DNA from: an uncultured Mycoplasmatota bacterium
GTDB taxonomy: Bacteria; Bacillota_I; Bacilli_A; RF39; UBA660
NCBI GenBank assembly: GCA_900557185.1
Contig: USRP01000014.1
Location: forward strand, 1-24,139
DNA length: 24,139 bases
Reading direction: 5' to 3'
Under the pieces are notes generated by a model. It made no database searches. It saw only the letters and a program-made list of their open reading frames with translations, and had not been told where the DNA came from. Within the stretch, counting starts at the first letter, position 1. The number at the start of each line of letters is the position of its first letter. The translations under genes and the position numbers were made by a program. Shown in pieces: positions 7,380 through 17,855 of this stretch.

Positions 7380-8096
7380 ATGGCTGTTAGTACTGTAAAA
7401 GTAACCGCAAAAAAAATAGAAGCAAAAAAGAAAAGAGTAAAGTATACAAAGAGAATAGTTATTTTCCTCTTTCTCTTTTTGTTGGCCCTTTTTTTTGTAC
7501 TGATGGTAATTTATAAAGGTGGTAATTTTACAGTTACATTAGACCCGAACTTTTCTTTAAAAAGTGGTATTGTCTTATACGATAATTTAGAAAATAAAAC
7601 ACCGCGAAATAAGTTATATGCCAAAGAGTTAGAATTTATGGATAATATTTCTGTGAATTGGTTACCATCTAATCTCAATGAAGAAGCAGATGGTGCTCAT
7701 AATGGAGATAATTATATCGCATATACATTTTATGTTGGTAATGAAGGGGAGAGAACGATTCATTATTGGTATCAAATTAATATTTTAGATGTCATTAAAA
7801 ATGTAGATGAAGCTATTCGCGTTATGGTATATCAAAATGGACAGAGAACCATTTATGCGAAGAAAAATAGTATGACAAATGAAAAAGAAGAAAATACGAC
7901 ACCATTTTATTCAGATGAAATCGCAGTCTTACAACAACGTAAGGAATTTCACCCAGGTGATATTGATAAATATACAATTGTGATTTATTTAGAGGGAGAT
8001 GACCCTGATTGTGTCGACGCGATTATCGGTGGTGAAATTAAATTAAATATGAAAATAACAGAGGAGCATATGGATAATGAAAAAGAAGGCAGATAA
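7380..8096 (+). CDS. Exported beta-rich protein with a WIEGDDPDC-like module
   Basis: 238 residues. A Lys-rich N-terminus (about 1-24) precedes one hydrophobic helix (about 27-46). No clear cleavage site is seen, so it may stay membrane-anchored. The C-terminal part has FHPGDIDKYTIVIYLEGDDPDC followed by IIGGEIKLNMKI, a module also seen in shorter form (WxEGxDxDC) at the ends of the two TasA-like fibre proteins at 8077 and 20237; this ties it to the same assembly. It is first in the second fibre operon and overlaps the next gene by 20 bases. Possible role: membrane-proximal base or anchor of the fibre whose subunit follows; that role is inference. Confidence 0.62.
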   Translation: MAVSTVKVTAKKIEAKKKRVKYTKRIVIFLFLFLLALFFVLMVIYKGGNFTVTLDPNFSLKSGIVLYDNLENKTPRNKLYAKELEFMDNISVNWLPSNLNEEADGAHNGDNYIAYTFYVGNEGERTIHYWYQINILDVIKNVDEAIRVMVYQNGQRTIYAKKNSMTNEKEENTTPFYSDEIAVLQQRKEFHPGDIDKYTIVIYLEGDDPDCVDAIIGGEIKLNMKITEEHMDNEKEGR

Positions 8097-9057
8097 GAGA
8101 AGAAAATTAGCGCTATTCCCATTATTCTTTAGTTTTATTTTATTTATTACAACTTCTTATGCATGGTTTTCTAGTAATCGTGTTGTGAGTGTTGATTCCT
8201 TAGATGTACATGTTCAAGCAGATGGGGGATTAGAAGTTAGTACTGATGCGATTAATTGGAAACAAGTAGTGACTGTGCAAGATATTATGGATGCTCATCA
8301 AAACTATCGTAATAGTGTGAATCAAATTCCATATCAATTAAATCCAGTCTCATCTGGAGGAACAATTCATGGAGGCTATTTAGAATTATTTAAAGGACAA
8401 GCAACCAATACGAATTCTACCGATTTCATATTAGTTGTTGAAAGAAGTCAAGAAACAGAAAGTTTTGGAGAAGAGAGTGAAGGTGATTTTATTGCTTTTG
8501 ATCTTTTCTTCCGTACGACAAATAATAAAGAGTTATATTTATCTAGCAATTCACAAGTAACTTATTTAGGAGAAACTAGTAAGGGAATTGAAAATGCAAC
8601 CCGTGTTGCATTCTTGAATGAAGGAAATTCTGGAGATTCAGCAGGGGCAGCCCAAGGTTTAAATGGAGCCAATAAAGCTTATATTTGGGAACCTAATTAT
8701 GATACTCATACTGCTTATGGAGTTGAAAATGCTCAAAATATTTATGGTATTACAACTTCTCAAACAGGAGGTAGTTTACTACCATATGATGGTGTGATTC
8801 GTGAAATACCAACTAGTAGTCATGTATTATTACAAAATGCGAACAGTGCTACTTATCCAGATTTATTTCGTAGAGTGAATGTAGATATATCTACACCAAA
8901 GAGTGGCAGTACGAATCAAAAAGTATTTGATTTAGAACCTTCTATTACTAAAGTAAGAATTTATATGTGGTTAGAGGGTCAAGATGTGGATTGTGAAGAT
9001 AATGCTTCTTATGGAGATATTAGTTTTCGTTTAGAATTTACAACTAATCCAGCATAG
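8077..9057 (+). CDS. TasA-like fibre protein with SipW-type signal peptide
   Basis: 326 residues. The N-terminus is Lys/Arg-rich (2-11), followed by a hydrophobic core and a TSYAWF motif (about 24-29), a classic SipW-type signal peptide. The mature protein parallels the one at 20237-21259 along its whole length: a GLxxSxDAxNWK segment near the start, GIxNATRVAF, IWEPNYDxHTxYGVxNA, and a C-terminal motif of form KxRxYxWxEGQDVDC. These shared blocks identify paralogous subunits. There is no sortase motif or C-terminal anchor. It lies between the possible anchor protein and the giant adhesin, with its start inside the upstream gene. Probably a secreted filament subunit, perhaps the minor or initiating one. 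Confidence 0.75.
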   Translation: MKKKADKRRKLALFPLFFSFILFITTSYAWFSSNRVVSVDSLDVHVQADGGLEVSTDAINWKQVVTVQDIMDAHQNYRNSVNQIPYQLNPVSSGGTIHGGYLELFKGQATNTNSTDFILVVERSQETESFGEESEGDFIAFDLFFRTTNNKELYLSSNSQVTYLGETSKGIENATRVAFLNEGNSGDSAGAAQGLNGANKAYIWEPNYDTHTAYGVENAQNIYGITTSQTGGSLLPYDGVIREIPTSSHVLLQNANSATYPDLFRRVNVDISTPKSGSTNQKVFDLEPSITKVRIYMWLEGQDVDCEDNASYGDISFRLEFTTNPA

Positions 9058-9072
9058 AAAAGGAGGGGTAAT

Positions 9073-12000
9073 ATGCGAAGAAAGTGGCAGAAGAAAAAAC
9101 AAGCATACTTACTTGCTCTTTTTGCGTGTATTATTCCTATTACAACAATCGCATTTACTTATGGAGCTCTAAAAACAGCTAACCCAACAGATACAATATC
9201 ACGTGGTATAGCTGGTGATACTGTTTATATCGATGATTCTATGAGTGATTATTATTACTACACTGGACAGAATTATACAAACAGTGATAATGGTAGTTTA
9301 CCAACCCTAAGTAATAAAAATATATATGGAGATACCAATTTAGTAAAAACAACGGTTATCTATGATGGAACGAGTTATGATGGAAAACATACTGGTTATG
9401 TTTCTTTCAATGAAAAACAGCGTAAATTTGTATATGAGAAATATTATCCAGTTGAAAATGGATATATTGAAATTGAATTAATTGACAACCCTTTTTCTGA
9501 TGCCCCTAATGATTTAGCGTTCAATGGTTGGATGACAAATTATCGTGGAGCAGAAATATCTTATGATGATAATTATTATGTTCGTACTGTCAAAGTGCCA
9601 GTGACATATGCAGGCAACTTACCACAACCAATTGAAATTCATATGTATGCTTCTTGGACAAGAGCAACCGTTGCCTATGTGAATGGTGGTACTGATGTAG
9701 ATGCCATACAGTCACAATTAAAAGATAAAGGAATGAATGAAATTAGTACAATTAATTACATTTATGAATATCCAGATGTAGCTGGATATTATAAAGGTGG
9801 AACAATTACTACCACTGCAACAAAAAGCAGCATTTTTGGTGGAACCGATGTTGATTATGGAACTTGTACAGATTGCTATGATGAGAGTACGAATTACTAT
9901 GCAGAATATACATGTGAAGCTCCTTCGTTTGGATTCTTAGAAACAGGAACAAAAACAAATACATGTCAAGTTTTTTATTTGCAAGATGAAAATGATGAGT
10001 ATGAATTAGGTACTACATATTATGAGAAAAGTGGAAGACGTTTTGTAGATGCAAATTTACAACCGACAATTATTGGTACAGAAGAAAGTGATTTGTTCCA
10101 AGAAACTTCAAATATGTCTGGATATTATCGACAAGTAACAATTCCTTATCAAAGTCCTACAACTGGATATTACAATCATGACGGAGTAGTTCAAAGTGGG
10201 ACTTGTACAACAAGAAATGGTTGCTTGTTATATGAATTGATACAATTTTATAAGGATGATGGTCAGGAAGAGTTACTTGATCCAGATATGAAATATTATT
10301 ATTTAACTACTCGTGATACAAACATTGTTGTTATGAATGGGAATATGTCATCTGCATGGGGTGAATCTAGTACGAAACCATTTACATTAACTGGAATTTA
10401 TAATGACTATGATTATCATCCAATTTGGAATGTAAGTCGTCTTAGTGTGGTTTGCTATGCTGATACACGAATTGAAAATCTAACGATTGTTTCTTCTTCT
10501 TATCATGGAGAAACCAATCCAAGTTCTAGCAATAGTACGAATGCAACATTGTACGGAAATTACTTCAATGTGAAATTAGGACGTAATATTAAAAATGATG
10601 GAACTCATGTCAATTTTAATACGATTCTAGGAGGATTAAATAATACAAGTATATGGGGAAACGAGTCGTTTGGATCGAGATCTAATCCAGAACGATATCG
10701 TTTTATCGTAGAATCTGGTGATTATAATGCCTCTTCTTCGACAATGGGATCTAGAACTGGTACTACAGGAACAGAACTGTATACAGAAACAACGACTATA
10801 TATGGAAATGATTATGATCGAGCAACAGTAAATAATTCTAATTTACGTCTTTACTTCTGTGCCGCTGGAGGATGGGGTGGAAGAATTTATTCTTCTAACG
10901 ATGATTTGATTCCAGCAATTTATACAATTGTTAAAAGTGGAGACTTTGGAACGAATAGTATTGATCATACTTCTGGCGTTTATGTAGGAGGTCGTAATGG
11001 TGGAACTCATTATGCTCCTCGTAGTGCAAAAATAGAAGGTGGCTCGATTCGTAATTTAATTGGAGGACCATTAACTGCTAGTAGTAAAGGGGACCAAAAT
11101 GATATATTTATCTATATGACCGGTGGAGAAGTAGATATGATTGTAGGAGGAGCAGGTACTTCTACTACTTATGGAAATCGTATTTTACAAATTACAGGAG
11201 GATTAGTAAATTACAGTGTATTTGGTGGTAGTAATGGATATGATGGTAGTAGTAGCGATGGAACATTAACAGGAGATTCTTATATTTATGTTGGTGGAAA
11301 TGCTACCATTGGAAATGATACCATGATGAATAGTAATCAAACATTATGGGGTGCTGAAGCTGGTTCTGTATTTGGTAGTGGAAATGGAAATACGAGATAT
11401 GCAACAATCGGGTCTGTTGATCATTCTAATATCATTATTGCCGATCAAGCAGTTGTTAAAAGAAATGTCTATGGAAGTGGAAACTATGGAACAGTAGGTT
11501 ATAGTGCTTCTAGTACATCAAGTACAGCCATCCAATTAATTGGTGGTACTGTCAATGGATCTATCTTTGGAAGTGGTAACCATAGTGGTTCAGGACGTAG
11601 TGGTCGTGTTACTTCGACGATTGATATTACTTTAAATGGAGGAACTGTTCTAGATTCTATTTACGGTGGTAGTAACCAAGAAGGAACAGTTTATGGTAGT
11701 AGTAATATTACTTTAGTAAATGGAACGATTAAAGATACTTATGGTGGGGGATTAGGTGAAAATACTTATATTAGTCAAGAAGTATCTGTTACAGCAGGAA
11801 ATGAAAATACAAATGCTTTAACTGTTACTGGTTCTGTTTATGGAGGTAGTGCTTACGGAGTCGTAAATAGTACAAGTAAAAGTAATCAAGCAAGTACTTA
11901 TCCAACCAATGTGACTGTCAATGCTGGAACAATTAACGGTGTATTTGGTGGTGGAAAAGGAGATGCTTCTATTACACCATATGTTGCTGGAAATGTTACA

Positions 12001-15000
12001 GTTACGACCAATGGTGGAACCATTACTAATTTATTTGGTGGAAATGATGCAAGAGGAGAACCAAATGGAAATGTTGTTGTTAATTTAAACGGTGGTACGA
12101 TTGAAAATGCTTATGGGGGAGGAAATAATACCCTTGTTACAACAACACAAGTAAATCAAAATGGTGCAACAGTAACAAATTTGTTTGGTGGAAGTAATCG
12201 TAGTGGAAATGTAAACGCTGCTCATATTGCAGTACGTGGTGGTACTACCATCCAACTTTATGGAGGAAATAATGTTGGTGGTAAAACGACCACAACCGAT
12301 ATTACAATGACTGCTGGAGAAGTAACGACCATGTATGGTGGTGGAAAACTAACGGATACAAACAGCAGTGAAATACAAGTATCCAACGGAAATGCAACTA
12401 CAATTTATGGTGGTGGAGAACAAGCCAATATGGTAGACGATACGAACATCGATATTACTGGTGGAACCATTGAAACGATTTATGGTGGTTCTAACATGAA
12501 AGGGGATGTTCCAACCTCTCACTTAATGATACAAGGTGGTAATATTCAAGAAGTATATGGTGGAAATAACCAAGGTGGAATTACTGCTACAACGAATGTG
12601 TCATTATTAAATGGAACTATTGGTAATGTCTATGGTGGTGGTAATAAAACATCGACGACCACTTCTCATGTTACATTAAATGGTTCTAATGTAAGTTATA
12701 TTTATGGTGGAGGAAACCAAGCTGGAGTTACCACAACTAATGTCAATTTAATGACCGGAACAGCGGATTATACCTTTGGTGGAAGTAATCAGAGTGGAAC
12801 TGTTCAAACTGCAAATGTATCAGCTAGTAATCCAAATCAATTAGTTGTTAATAACGTTTATGGAGGAAATAACCAAGGTGGTTTAACTAATGATACATAT
12901 GTCACATTAAATGGAGGAAGTTATATCAACTTGTATGGAGGAGGAAATATGGCTCCAACCAATCGTCCTCATGTCCATGTAAGTGGCATTGAAATGACAG
13001 GCGAATTCTTTGGTGGAGGAAACCAAGCCGAAGTAACAGAAGATACAGAAGTAAGATTTGAAAACTCTACCATCAATGGAGATTTATTCGGTGGTGGTAA
13101 CTTAGGTGTTGTCTCTGGTAATACCAATGTCTATGTCACGAATTCCTATGTTGCAAGTAGTATTTATGCCGGAGGAAATGGTGCTACGGCAATTGTACTA
13201 GGAACGACAAAATTAGATGTCGATAATAATACAATTGTTGATAAACATGTCTTTGGAGGAGGAAATGCTGCCAATACCGGTAGTGAAGATAAAAATAATT
13301 CAGTTAGTAAAGTAAATATAGCTGGTGCAACAATTCATGGAAATGTCTATGGTGGTGCGAATACAGCTGTATTATATGGAATCGTAGAATTAAATATTGG
13401 AAAAGTAGATGAACAATTAATTAAATCACCAATCAAAATCGATGGAACAGTCTTTGGTGGAGGAGAAGCCAATGCGAGTGGTGATCCAAACTACGATTAT
13501 TCATTTATTAGTGTTACCAAAGGAATCAATATTCAAATTGATGGAGCTGGTTATGATGAATTTTATATCAAAGGTTCTATCTTTGGAAGTGGTAACGCAT
13601 CTAGTACAGAAGGATATAGTTATATCGATATTTCAAACTATGGAACATTTGAACAATATCAAGAAAATATTTCTATTCAAAGAGCAGATATTGTCACATT
13701 AATCAATTCTGCTATTAAACTAGAAGGAACAACCGATAGAACAAACGAATTCTCAACAACGAAGTTTAGTATTAGTCGTGTCAAAGAATTTAAAATTGCG
13801 AATGATAGTGTTTTATTCTTAGAAAATGGTACGAACTTATTGGAAAAATGGAATAGTTTAAAAATTGATGGTGATAAAGAAGAAAAAGCAACAGTTACTA
13901 TTAACGATGATGGAACTGTTACGAAAAATGTCAATAATCGTGTCTATATGTTAGAAGGAAAGAACATGAATGTCGCAACTAATGAAGCGGTTACGAGTTA
14001 TGGAGAAGTCAGTGGTATGACATTCTTTGGAATGTATCAATTAGATCGTAATGATCGTGTATTTACAGCCTTTTATGATAAGAAATACGAAGCTGGAGAT
14101 GTAGTTGCTCCTGGAGAGTTTTATGCCTTTACATCTGGTAGTTATGTATTAGGATTACATAATACAAATCACGATATTACCAAAGATGGTTTCTACAGTA
14201 ATTATGAAGATGAAGAAGTTGAAGGAACGGTCGAAGTAAAATACATTGAACCTACACCAAGTGATGCTAGTTATTACATGTGGGTAATTGGAGAAACAGT
14301 TACTACATATGAACTGACATTAACAGCTTCTAAATATGCAACATTAGGAACTTATGAATTACCTCTTGTTACATCAGTAGGAGCAAATACCCAATTTGAA
14401 ATACTTGGATTTAACTATCAAAATCTAGAAGAAGGATTCTCTTTAGTAGATCCTGATACCATTGAACGTGTCAATCAAGAAGGTAAAGCAGATGATGTGA
14501 TGGGACTTCGTATGGAAGCTTCTAACAATGGATTTGTAACCAAAGGTCATACTGACTTTCAGACCAATGAACAAACACCAGTGGTTGGAACAACCAACTA
14601 TAAAGCTGAAAACTCCAGTGCTGTTCCTAGTTTTATCTTCTACTTATATCACTCTAAAAACTTAACAAAACAAAGAGAATTAGGAACTGTCGTTATCTCT
14701 CTTTTAGAAATTACACCAATTGATGAATTGAATAATGAAGTAACCAGAGTCAATATTAATGTTACTTTGAACTCAGCACTTTATTCTAATAATGAATATG
14801 AAGGTGCTATGACATCGGGAGAAAAATATGATCTATTTGCTTCAACGCAAACAGATATTACGAATAAATCGACATTGAGTGCTTATTATTCACTTTATAT
14901 GGAAACAGATAAACCATATTATCAACAAGATTATCAACATGCTTTAGTTTCTAATTATGTACTTCCAGAAAAGACAAAAATTACTATGATTGATCTTACG

Positions 15001-16197
15001 AATGAACCGACTTATTACTATCATGTCATGTCTAGTGAAGATGTTATAAGAGCCACAGCCGAACATCAACAATATGGAGAAAGTTCTTATTTCTTCAAAG
15101 ACTTTATTAAGATGGGATCGACAAGTAGTGATAATCACTATCAAGAATGGGAAAATATGCAGAAGTACTATGCTCAGGACTTAGGAATCATTCAGGAAGA
15201 ATTCATCTTTATTGTTGACTTTGGAGATACCAATATCAGTGGTGATCAGATTGGTAATTCTCTTTTAATCGAACTGAGAAATGGACAGAATCAAACACTA
15301 CTGAGTGTTCTTGGTATTCAACATGCCAATCTAACCTACAATTTATACGATGAACAACAAGCGAAAATCGATATTGAAGGTACCTTATCTGATAATCCAG
15401 TTTATATTGGAGATAGTACCAACTTAGAATTAACAACCAACTTTATACAACCAAGTGTCAGTGGTTCAACTGTTGTCGATACAACTTATTTTGATAAACG
15501 ATTGGGAATTTATATTACCATTTATGATGCGAATAATAATCAGTTAAACAATAGTAGTTTATTAGGATTAAATTATGAATTAGATGGTGTTACTTATTAT
15601 CCGCGTATGGATGGAAGTGTTCGTATTCCACTGGCTGATAAAGTAGCAAATGTATTCAGTCGTATTAAAATTAATACCAATACAGCCAATCTAATTAGTG
15701 GTACTTATAAATTAAAAATTGAATCATTTGGTTCACCAGATGGAATTTACTTTGGAAACAATTCATCTGATCAAATTGAAATTCCATTGGAAATTGTAAA
15801 TAGTAAATATGGATTGGATGTTTCTTTAGATGATGAACAATTAACCATCGATAAAGAAACAGGATATACACAAGCAGAGAATAATGCACTCGTATTCCAT
15901 GTGAAATATTCATCTAATTTAGCTAACCCAAATATTCGTGTTCGTCTATCACGTAGAACATATGATGATATTTATAGTACGGAATATGTGGATGTCAATT
16001 TATTAGATTATATTACTAACCAATTAGAAGCAACTGGTGAAAATGAATATATGTTTGAAGAAAATCCAACCGGAAACATAGATAAATTTATCTACTTAAA
16101 AGATCATCTACAAAGTGGAACATATCGATTTGTATTTGCTCTATACGATGGAGATACTTTTATTGGCGATTGTACAGAATATGTTATAATAAAATAG
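9073..16197 (+). CDS. Giant secreted beta-helix adhesin or matrix protein (2374 residues)
   Basis: A basic N-terminus (1-12) and hydrophobic segment (about 13-33) form a signal peptide. Residues about 110-200 contain FNGWMT and MYASWT, as in Listeria-Bacteroides (Flg_new-type) repeats. Residues about 260-385 carry several cysteines (GTCTDC, GTCTTRNGC). From about 460 to 1540 the pattern fits a parallel beta-helix, with about 28 YGGGN/FGGSN-type turns between about 715 and 1510. Residues 1560-2374 look like non-repetitive beta domains. The C-terminus (CTEYVIIK) has no LPXTG, membrane helix or S-layer domain, so surface attachment must be non-covalent or through the neighbouring fibre proteins. 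A strong AGGAGGGG site precedes the ATG, 15 bases after the fibre gene. The frame is intact with no frameshift. Probable adhesin or matrix scaffold; the ligand is unknown. Confidence 0.78.
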   Translation: MRRKWQKKKQAYLLALFACIIPITTIAFTYGALKTANPTDTISRGIAGDTVYIDDSMSDYYYYTGQNYTNSDNGSLPTLSNKNIYGDTNLVKTTVIYDGTSYDGKHTGYVSFNEKQRKFVYEKYYPVENGYIEIELIDNPFSDAPNDLAFNGWMTNYRGAEISYDDNYYVRTVKVPVTYAGNLPQPIEIHMYASWTRATVAYVNGGTDVDAIQSQLKDKGMNEISTINYIYEYPDVAGYYKGGTITTTATKSSIFGGTDVDYGTCTDCYDESTNYYAEYTCEAPSFGFLETGTKTNTCQVFYLQDENDEYELGTTYYEKSGRRFVDANLQPTIIGTEESDLFQETSNMSGYYRQVTIPYQSPTTGYYNHDGVVQSGTCTTRNGCLLYELIQFYKDDGQEELLDPDMKYYYLTTRDTNIVVMNGNMSSAWGESSTKPFTLTGIYNDYDYHPIWNVSRLSVVCYADTRIENLTIVSSSYHGETNPSSSNSTNATLYGNYFNVKLGRNIKNDGTHVNFNTILGGLNNTSIWGNESFGSRSNPERYRFIVESGDYNASSSTMGSRTGTTGTELYTETTTIYGNDYDRATVNNSNLRLYFCAAGGWGGRIYSSNDDLIPAIYTIVKSGDFGTNSIDHTSGVYVGGRNGGTHYAPRSAKIEGGSIRNLIGGPLTASSKGDQNDIFIYMTGGEVDMIVGGAGTSTTYGNRILQITGGLVNYSVFGGSNGYDGSSSDGTLTGDSYIYVGGNATIGNDTMMNSNQTLWGAEAGSVFGSGNGNTRYATIGSVDHSNIIIADQAVVKRNVYGSGNYGTVGYSASSTSSTAIQLIGGTVNGSIFGSGNHSGSGRSGRVTSTIDITLNGGTVLDSIYGGSNQEGTVYGSSNITLVNGTIKDTYGGGLGENTYISQEVSVTAGNENTNALTVTGSVYGGSAYGVVNSTSKSNQASTYPTNVTVNAGTINGVFGGGKGDASITPYVAGNVTVTTNGGTITNLFGGNDARGEPNGNVVVNLNGGTIENAYGGGNNTLVTTTQVNQNGATVTNLFGGSNRSGNVNAAHIAVRGGTTIQLYGGNNVGGKTTTTDITMTAGEVTTMYGGGKLTDTNSSEIQVSNGNATTIYGGGEQANMVDDTNIDITGGTIETIYGGSNMKGDVPTSHLMIQGGNIQEVYGGNNQGGITATTNVSLLNGTIGNVYGGGNKTSTTTSHVTLNGSNVSYIYGGGNQAGVTTTNVNLMTGTADYTFGGSNQSGTVQTANVSASNPNQLVVNNVYGGNNQGGLTNDTYVTLNGGSYINLYGGGNMAPTNRPHVHVSGIEMTGEFFGGGNQAEVTEDTEVRFENSTINGDLFGGGNLGVVSGNTNVYVTNSYVASSIYAGGNGATAIVLGTTKLDVDNNTIVDKHVFGGGNAANTGSEDKNNSVSKVNIAGATIHGNVYGGANTAVLYGIVELNIGKVDEQLIKSPIKIDGTVFGGGEANASGDPNYDYSFISVTKGINIQIDGAGYDEFYIKGSIFGSGNASSTEGYSYIDISNYGTFEQYQENISIQRADIVTLINSAIKLEGTTDRTNEFSTTKFSISRVKEFKIANDSVLFLENGTNLLEKWNSLKIDGDKEEKATVTINDDGTVTKNVNNRVYMLEGKNMNVATNEAVTSYGEVSGMTFFGMYQLDRNDRVFTAFYDKKYEAGDVVAPGEFYAFTSGSYVLGLHNTNHDITKDGFYSNYEDEEVEGTVEVKYIEPTPSDASYYMWVIGETVTTYELTLTASKYATLGTYELPLVTSVGANTQFEILGFNYQNLEEGFSLVDPDTIERVNQEGKADDVMGLRMEASNNGFVTKGHTDFQTNEQTPVVGTTNYKAENSSAVPSFIFYLYHSKNLTKQRELGTVVISLLEITPIDELNNEVTRVNINVTLNSALYSNNEYEGAMTSGEKYDLFASTQTDITNKSTLSAYYSLYMETDKPYYQQDYQHALVSNYVLPEKTKITMIDLTNEPTYYYHVMSSEDVIRATAEHQQYGESSYFFKDFIKMGSTSSDNHYQEWENMQKYYAQDLGIIQEEFIFIVDFGDTNISGDQIGNSLLIELRNGQNQTLLSVLGIQHANLTYNLYDEQQAKIDIEGTLSDNPVYIGDSTNLELTTNFIQPSVSGSTVVDTTYFDKRLGIYITIYDANNNQLNNSSLLGLNYELDGVTYYPRMDGSVRIPLADKVANVFSRIKINTNTANLISGTYKLKIESFGSPDGIYFGNNSSDQIEIPLEIVNSKYGLDVSLDDEQLTIDKETGYTQAENNALVFHVKYSSNLANPNIRVRLSRRTYDDIYSTEYVDVNLLDYITNQLEATGENEYMFEENPTGNIDKFIYLKDHLQSGTYRFVFALYDGDTFIGDCTEYVIIK
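11217..13590 (+). repeat. In-frame imperfect repeats encoding YGGGN-type beta-helix turns
   Basis: About 28 degenerate copies of a unit ending in (Y/F)GG(G/S/N)(N/x), commonly 20-25 codons long in the dense central part and longer at the ends. Each unit typically also has a GGT(I/V) or NGGT strand just before the turn. DNA copies are diverged but locally near-identical, for example 12556-12578 against 12859-12881 with one mismatch in 23 bases, so unit gain or loss by recombination is possible. Confidence 0.75.
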
Positions 16198-16207
16198 GAG
16201 GATTCAT

Positions 16208-16333
16208 ATGGATGTAGAAAAAGTAAAAACAAATGAGTTAATCGAATGTTATCAGATCGTTCAAAATTATCTAAAACAGTTAGAAACAGAGAAAAAAGAA
16301 GTGGAGAAAGAATTAAATGAAGGAAAAAATTGA
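16208..16333 (+). CDS. Small 41-residue coiled-coil-like protein
   Basis: A short frame begins at an ATG 6 bases after a strong AGGAGG (16197-16202), directly after the adhesin gene, and overlaps the next gene by 17 bases. The product is highly charged, with no membrane segment; its second half (YLKQLETEKKEVEKEL) looks like an amphipathic helix or coiled coil. The excellent ribosome binding site and tight packing make it a real gene rather than a chance frame. The overlap suggests it is translated together with, and may bind, the helical protein that follows. No family is recognised. Confidence 0.6.
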   Translation: MDVEKVKTNELIECYQIVQNYLKQLETEKKEVEKELNEGKN

Positions 16334-17855
16334 AAAAGATATTGAACTAAGTCAAGAAGTATTTCAAAGCCTTCCTACGAATAACATCAAAAATAAAAAG
16401 AAATTTTTAACTGAAATAGATAAAGAAATTGCTCACTATCAAGAAACATTAAATACCATTTATCAAGAATTAGTAAATAGACAAAAGCCATATATGTCTT
16501 TAACAGAACATCAATATGAAGAATATGATGATGCTTTATTACAATTGACAAAAGCACTCTCATATACAAATAACTTAAGTACTGCATACGAGAAATTAAA
16601 GTTAGATAAAAATATTTATTGTTTAACCCATTATCAAAATAATGATTTAAAACAAAACAATCAAATATTAAAAAGAATGATCGATCTTTTCCAAAAAGTA
16701 GGAATCCCATTACAAAGTAAAGATTTCACTTATACCAAGTTTGTTACTCAGTATATGGATTCCTTTTTCTCCCATCAGTATTATTTAGATAGTAAAGATT
16801 TAGAAAAAGTATTCGAAGATCTTTATTGGAAAGATCCACATATGATTTTGGAAATAGAACTCAATATGAGACATCTATACTTAAAACATCAATCAGAATT
16901 CGAAAAATACATTAAAAAAACAAATCAAACATTACTATCTCATTTTAAACAGGGAGAAAAGAATTTAATCGATGATTATTCTTATTTAAGACATAAATTA
17001 GAACAAGTAAAATTAGAAGATAAAAATAATTTACTTTACTATTTTGTAACTGATACTTATCGTGTGGATGACTATGCAGAAAACAAAATAGAACCACTGA
17101 TTCAGAAGTATTTTAGTCACTATCCAAATCAACAATCATTAGAAGAAGTATATCAAGATACATTAAAGTTATTACATTCTCTTCAAGAATATCAAAATTA
17201 TACGAAATACGATTCATTTATTCAAAAAATGAAGAAGTTATATAAAGAAAATTTAGAGAAAAATGTAATTGCGAAACATATGAAGAAAATCAAAGAATTA
17301 GAGAAGAAATTATGGAAATTAAATAAGAAATCAACACATTCCAGTAAAAAGACAAAAGTAGATAAATTAGAACCAGAAATTAATCAAGTGATTCAAGATA
17401 TTCATGAACAGTATACAGAAATTGACCAAGTGATGTTTCAAACTGTGTTAAAAGAAAATATTCGTGATAATTCAACGATATTTAAAGCACTGTTATTATT
17501 AAGTCAATACTATTGTTTTGTAGCTGATTTATGTCGTGAACAAAATAGTGACATTACTTATGAAGAGATTGATCAAATCCATCAAGAATTAACTTCTTTT
17601 GTATTAAATCCTGATAATACGATGATAAATAATATGACAATATTAGAAGATGTGAATCTTTCTGATATGGTAATTGCCAATTATCAATTGCTTGGTATTC
17701 AGATTACGAAAGATATGTTAGAAGGAAATCAATTAGATCTCTGTATGAGTGATTTAAAGAAAATATTAGTATATTATCAATTACAAAAACAGAAGATTTC
17801 TTTACAATCATTAGAAGATATGAAGAAGATTCAAAAAATAATGGAAAAGAAATAA
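16317..17855 (+). CDS. Large cytosolic helical protein of unknown function
   Basis: 512 residues, no signal peptide or membrane segment. It is almost entirely helix-forming and rich in Lys, Glu, Gln, Tyr and Leu; a Lys-rich region near residues 305-350 looks like coiled coil. I see no enzyme motif and no family I can name. It follows the 41-residue ORF with overlap, at the end of the adhesin operon. Together with the helical protein at 1401 and the AAA+ pair it makes four cytosolic proteins in an otherwise exported locus, which hints at an intracellular control or energising module; that link is inference. No strong terminator follows, so transcription may continue into 17910. Confidence 0.55.
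   Translation: MKEKIEKDIELSQEVFQSLPTNNIKNKKKFLTEIDKEIAHYQETLNTIYQELVNRQKPYMSLTEHQYEEYDDALLQLTKALSYTNNLSTAYEKLKLDKNIYCLTHYQNNDLKQNNQILKRMIDLFQKVGIPLQSKDFTYTKFVTQYMDSFFSHQYYLDSKDLEKVFEDLYWKDPHMILEIELNMRHLYLKHQSEFEKYIKKTNQTLLSHFKQGEKNLIDDYSYLRHKLEQVKLEDKNNLLYYFVTDTYRVDDYAENKIEPLIQKYFSHYPNQQSLEEVYQDTLKLLHSLQEYQNYTKYDSFIQKMKKLYKENLEKNVIAKHMKKIKELEKKLWKLNKKSTHSSKKTKVDKLEPEINQVIQDIHEQYTEIDQVMFQTVLKENIRDNSTIFKALLLLSQYYCFVADLCREQNSDITYEEIDQIHQELTSFVLNPDNTMINNMTILEDVNLSDMVIANYQLLGIQITKDMLEGNQLDLCMSDLKKILVYYQLQKQKISLQSLEDMKKIQKIMEKK

Noticed and set aside
11217..13590. CRISPR array or tandem DNA satellite
   Set aside because: The repeats are degenerate, in frame and explained by protein repeats; there are no equal-length spacers or conserved repeat DNA.
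13442..13934. Alternate-frame ORFs inside the giant adhesin gene
   Set aside because: They lie within an intact long frame, lack ribosome binding sites and encode no recognisable product.
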